Positions 5,271 through 6,115 of a stretch of 6,115 nt of DNA are shown one piece after another. A program made the translations under genes and the position numbers. The stretch comes from Deltaproteobacteria bacterium. GTDB taxonomy: Bacteria; Desulfobacterota; DSM-4660; Desulfatiglandales; Desulfatiglandaceae. The stretch is from positions 1 to 6,115 of the forward strand of contig DREN01000051.1 of NCBI GenBank assembly GCA_011051075.1. Reading direction: 5' to 3'. Position 1 is the stretch's first letter, and every line of letters starts with the position of its first letter. The notes under the pieces were generated by a model. The model was not told the origin of the DNA. It saw only the letters and a program-made list of their open reading frames with translations, and searched no databases.

Positions 5271-6115
5271 CTTTTAAGCCTCTCTATACTTTCAAGGGTT
5301 TCATCTATGGAGTCTTTGTCCTCCCCCGGGCCCCCCAGGAGAAAGTAGTGGGCAACGAAGAGGCCCTCTTTCACTGCTGCCTCGTGGGCCTGGAAAACAT
5401 GGCCCTTGGCAAAGGGCTTTTTATAGGTCTTCAGCATGCGGGCGGACAGGGCCTCGGTCCCGAACTCAACGTGCGTAAGGCCTGCATCGGCCATTACCCT
5501 GAAGTATCCCCCAGGCGGCCTTGTGGGCGCGAAAAATGCCCCCCACGGGATCGATACCCCCGCCTTCATAAAGGCGCGCGCCACCTTCATGCTGTGGGAG
5601 TAGTGGGAGTTGAACACCGAATCGATGACAAAGAAATATTTTGCGCCCGCCTTTTGTAGACGCAGGGCGTTATTCGCCACCTGTTCGGGTGGAACGAGCC
5701 GCAGGCGGCTTCCCTCTATGCGCGGATATGTGCAGTATATGCACCGGTACGAGCAGCCCCGCTTTGACTGCAGGTTCAGCATCCCGCCGTTCTTCAGGTA
5801 GTAGCCTGTGCGGGAGGTATGGGGAATATGGTTGAGGGTGAAGACCCTGTCAAAGGGGTCTGGGATCTTTTGTTCTCCGGACCGGGTGATGACGCCGGGG
5901 ATGAGAGATGGATCTTCCCCCCGCTCCAGGGCATTGAGCAGCGAGGCAAGCCTCTCTCCCTCGCCCATTATGCCGTACTCGGCCCCCAGTGCCTCCATCA
6001 CCTCTCCGGGAAAGAGGGTGAAGCCGCTTCCTCCTATGACCAGCCGCGCCCTTGAACAGCCCCTTATCAACTTTACATACTCCCGGTACTCATCCACAAA
6101 ACCCTTCTGATTCAC
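5138..6115 (-). CDS. B12-binding radical SAM protein, main frame (5' end outside window, 3' frameshifted)
   Basis: The visible 325 residues begin inside the cobalamin-binding domain: VIGGSGFTLFP (26-36) and GIMGEGE (48-54) match the end of that Rossmann-like domain. The GTG at the right edge is therefore probably an internal Val and the gene starts beyond the window. The radical SAM motif is CSYRCIYC, with C121, C125 and C128, followed by barrel elements FVIDSVF (162-168), VEFGTEA (216-222) and GGPGED (261-266). Codons 286-288 are the T9 tract; the 37 residues after it (from A289) do not look like the family and end at 5138. The true continuation is the frame 4986-5270. Such enzymes use SAM and cobalamin for methylation or other radical rearrangements. 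Proteins of this type sit near acyl-carrier lipid genes, including proposed ladderane clusters. The substrate here is unknown, but an acyl chain is the sensible guess. Confidence 0.9.
   Translation of the reverse strand: MNQKGFVDEYREYVKLIRGCSRARLVIGGSGFTLFPGEVMEALGAEYGIMGEGERLASLLNALERGEDPSLIPGVITRSGEQKIPDPFDRVFTLNHIPHTSRTGYYLKNGGMLNLQSKRGCSYRCIYCTYPRIEGSRLRLVPPEQVANNALRLQKAGAKYFFVIDSVFNSHYSHSMKVARAFMKAGVSIPWGAFFAPTRPPGGYFRVMADAGLTHVEFGTEALSARMLKTYKKPFAKGHVFQAHEAAVKEGLFVAHYFLLGGPGEDKDSIDETLESIERLKRCVLFFFALCASIPIRPFMKSQLKRARYPGLRASWSLCSTGLGQ
5252..5260 (-). other. T9 homopolymer at the frameshift point
   Basis: Nine T's on the minus strand (nine A's on plus) encode Phe286-Phe288 of the main frame. 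They mark exactly where the family-like protein sequence changes frame. It is the longest single-base run in the window. Confidence 0.9.

Noticed and set aside
5099..5659. Plus-strand open frame of 186 codons opposite the cobalamin radical SAM gene
   Set aside because: It is antisense to clear radical SAM motifs and resembles no protein family; a shadow frame.

Overview
This is a 6.1 kb stretch with every supported gene on the minus strand, read from right to left. The DNA looks moderately GC-rich and the genes are tightly packed. Gene style and protein similarity remind me of Desulfobacterota (former Deltaproteobacteria) or a related anaerobic lineage. That assignment is an inference from general resemblance, because the window holds no rRNA or marker gene.

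Layout in order of transcription: (1) a cobalamin-binding radical SAM protein that enters from beyond the right edge (6115 to 4986) and is split by a frameshift in a run of nine T's; (2) a small FabZ/ApeI-like hotdog protein (4961-4605); (3) an acyl carrier protein (4590-4336); (4) two small GC-rich hairpins in the 70 bp gap, then a second radical SAM protein (4265-3267); (5) a 147 bp gap with five tandem heptamers and a weak -10-like box; (6) a single FabF-type ketosynthase (3119-1869); (7) a 120 bp gap and a YbgC-type hotdog thioesterase (1749-1270); (8) a protein that overlaps it by 22 bp and runs off the left edge (1291-1), joining a polyketide-synthase-type double-hotdog dehydratase to an Sfp-type phosphopantetheinyl transferase.

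Taken together this is a compact type II fatty-acid/polyketide-like pathway. The carrier protein would be primed by the transferase domain, extended by the ketosynthase, dehydrated by the DH domain with or without the FabZ-like protein, and released by the thioesterase. Two radical SAM enzymes, one of them cobalamin-dependent, could modify or rearrange the chain. Pairing carrier-protein lipid enzymes with radical SAM proteins recalls the gene clusters proposed for ladderane lipids in anammox bacteria and related clusters in other bacteria. The product here cannot be read from the sequence. No ketoreductase, acyltransferase or chain-length-factor partner is visible, so those must lie outside the window or come from primary metabolism.
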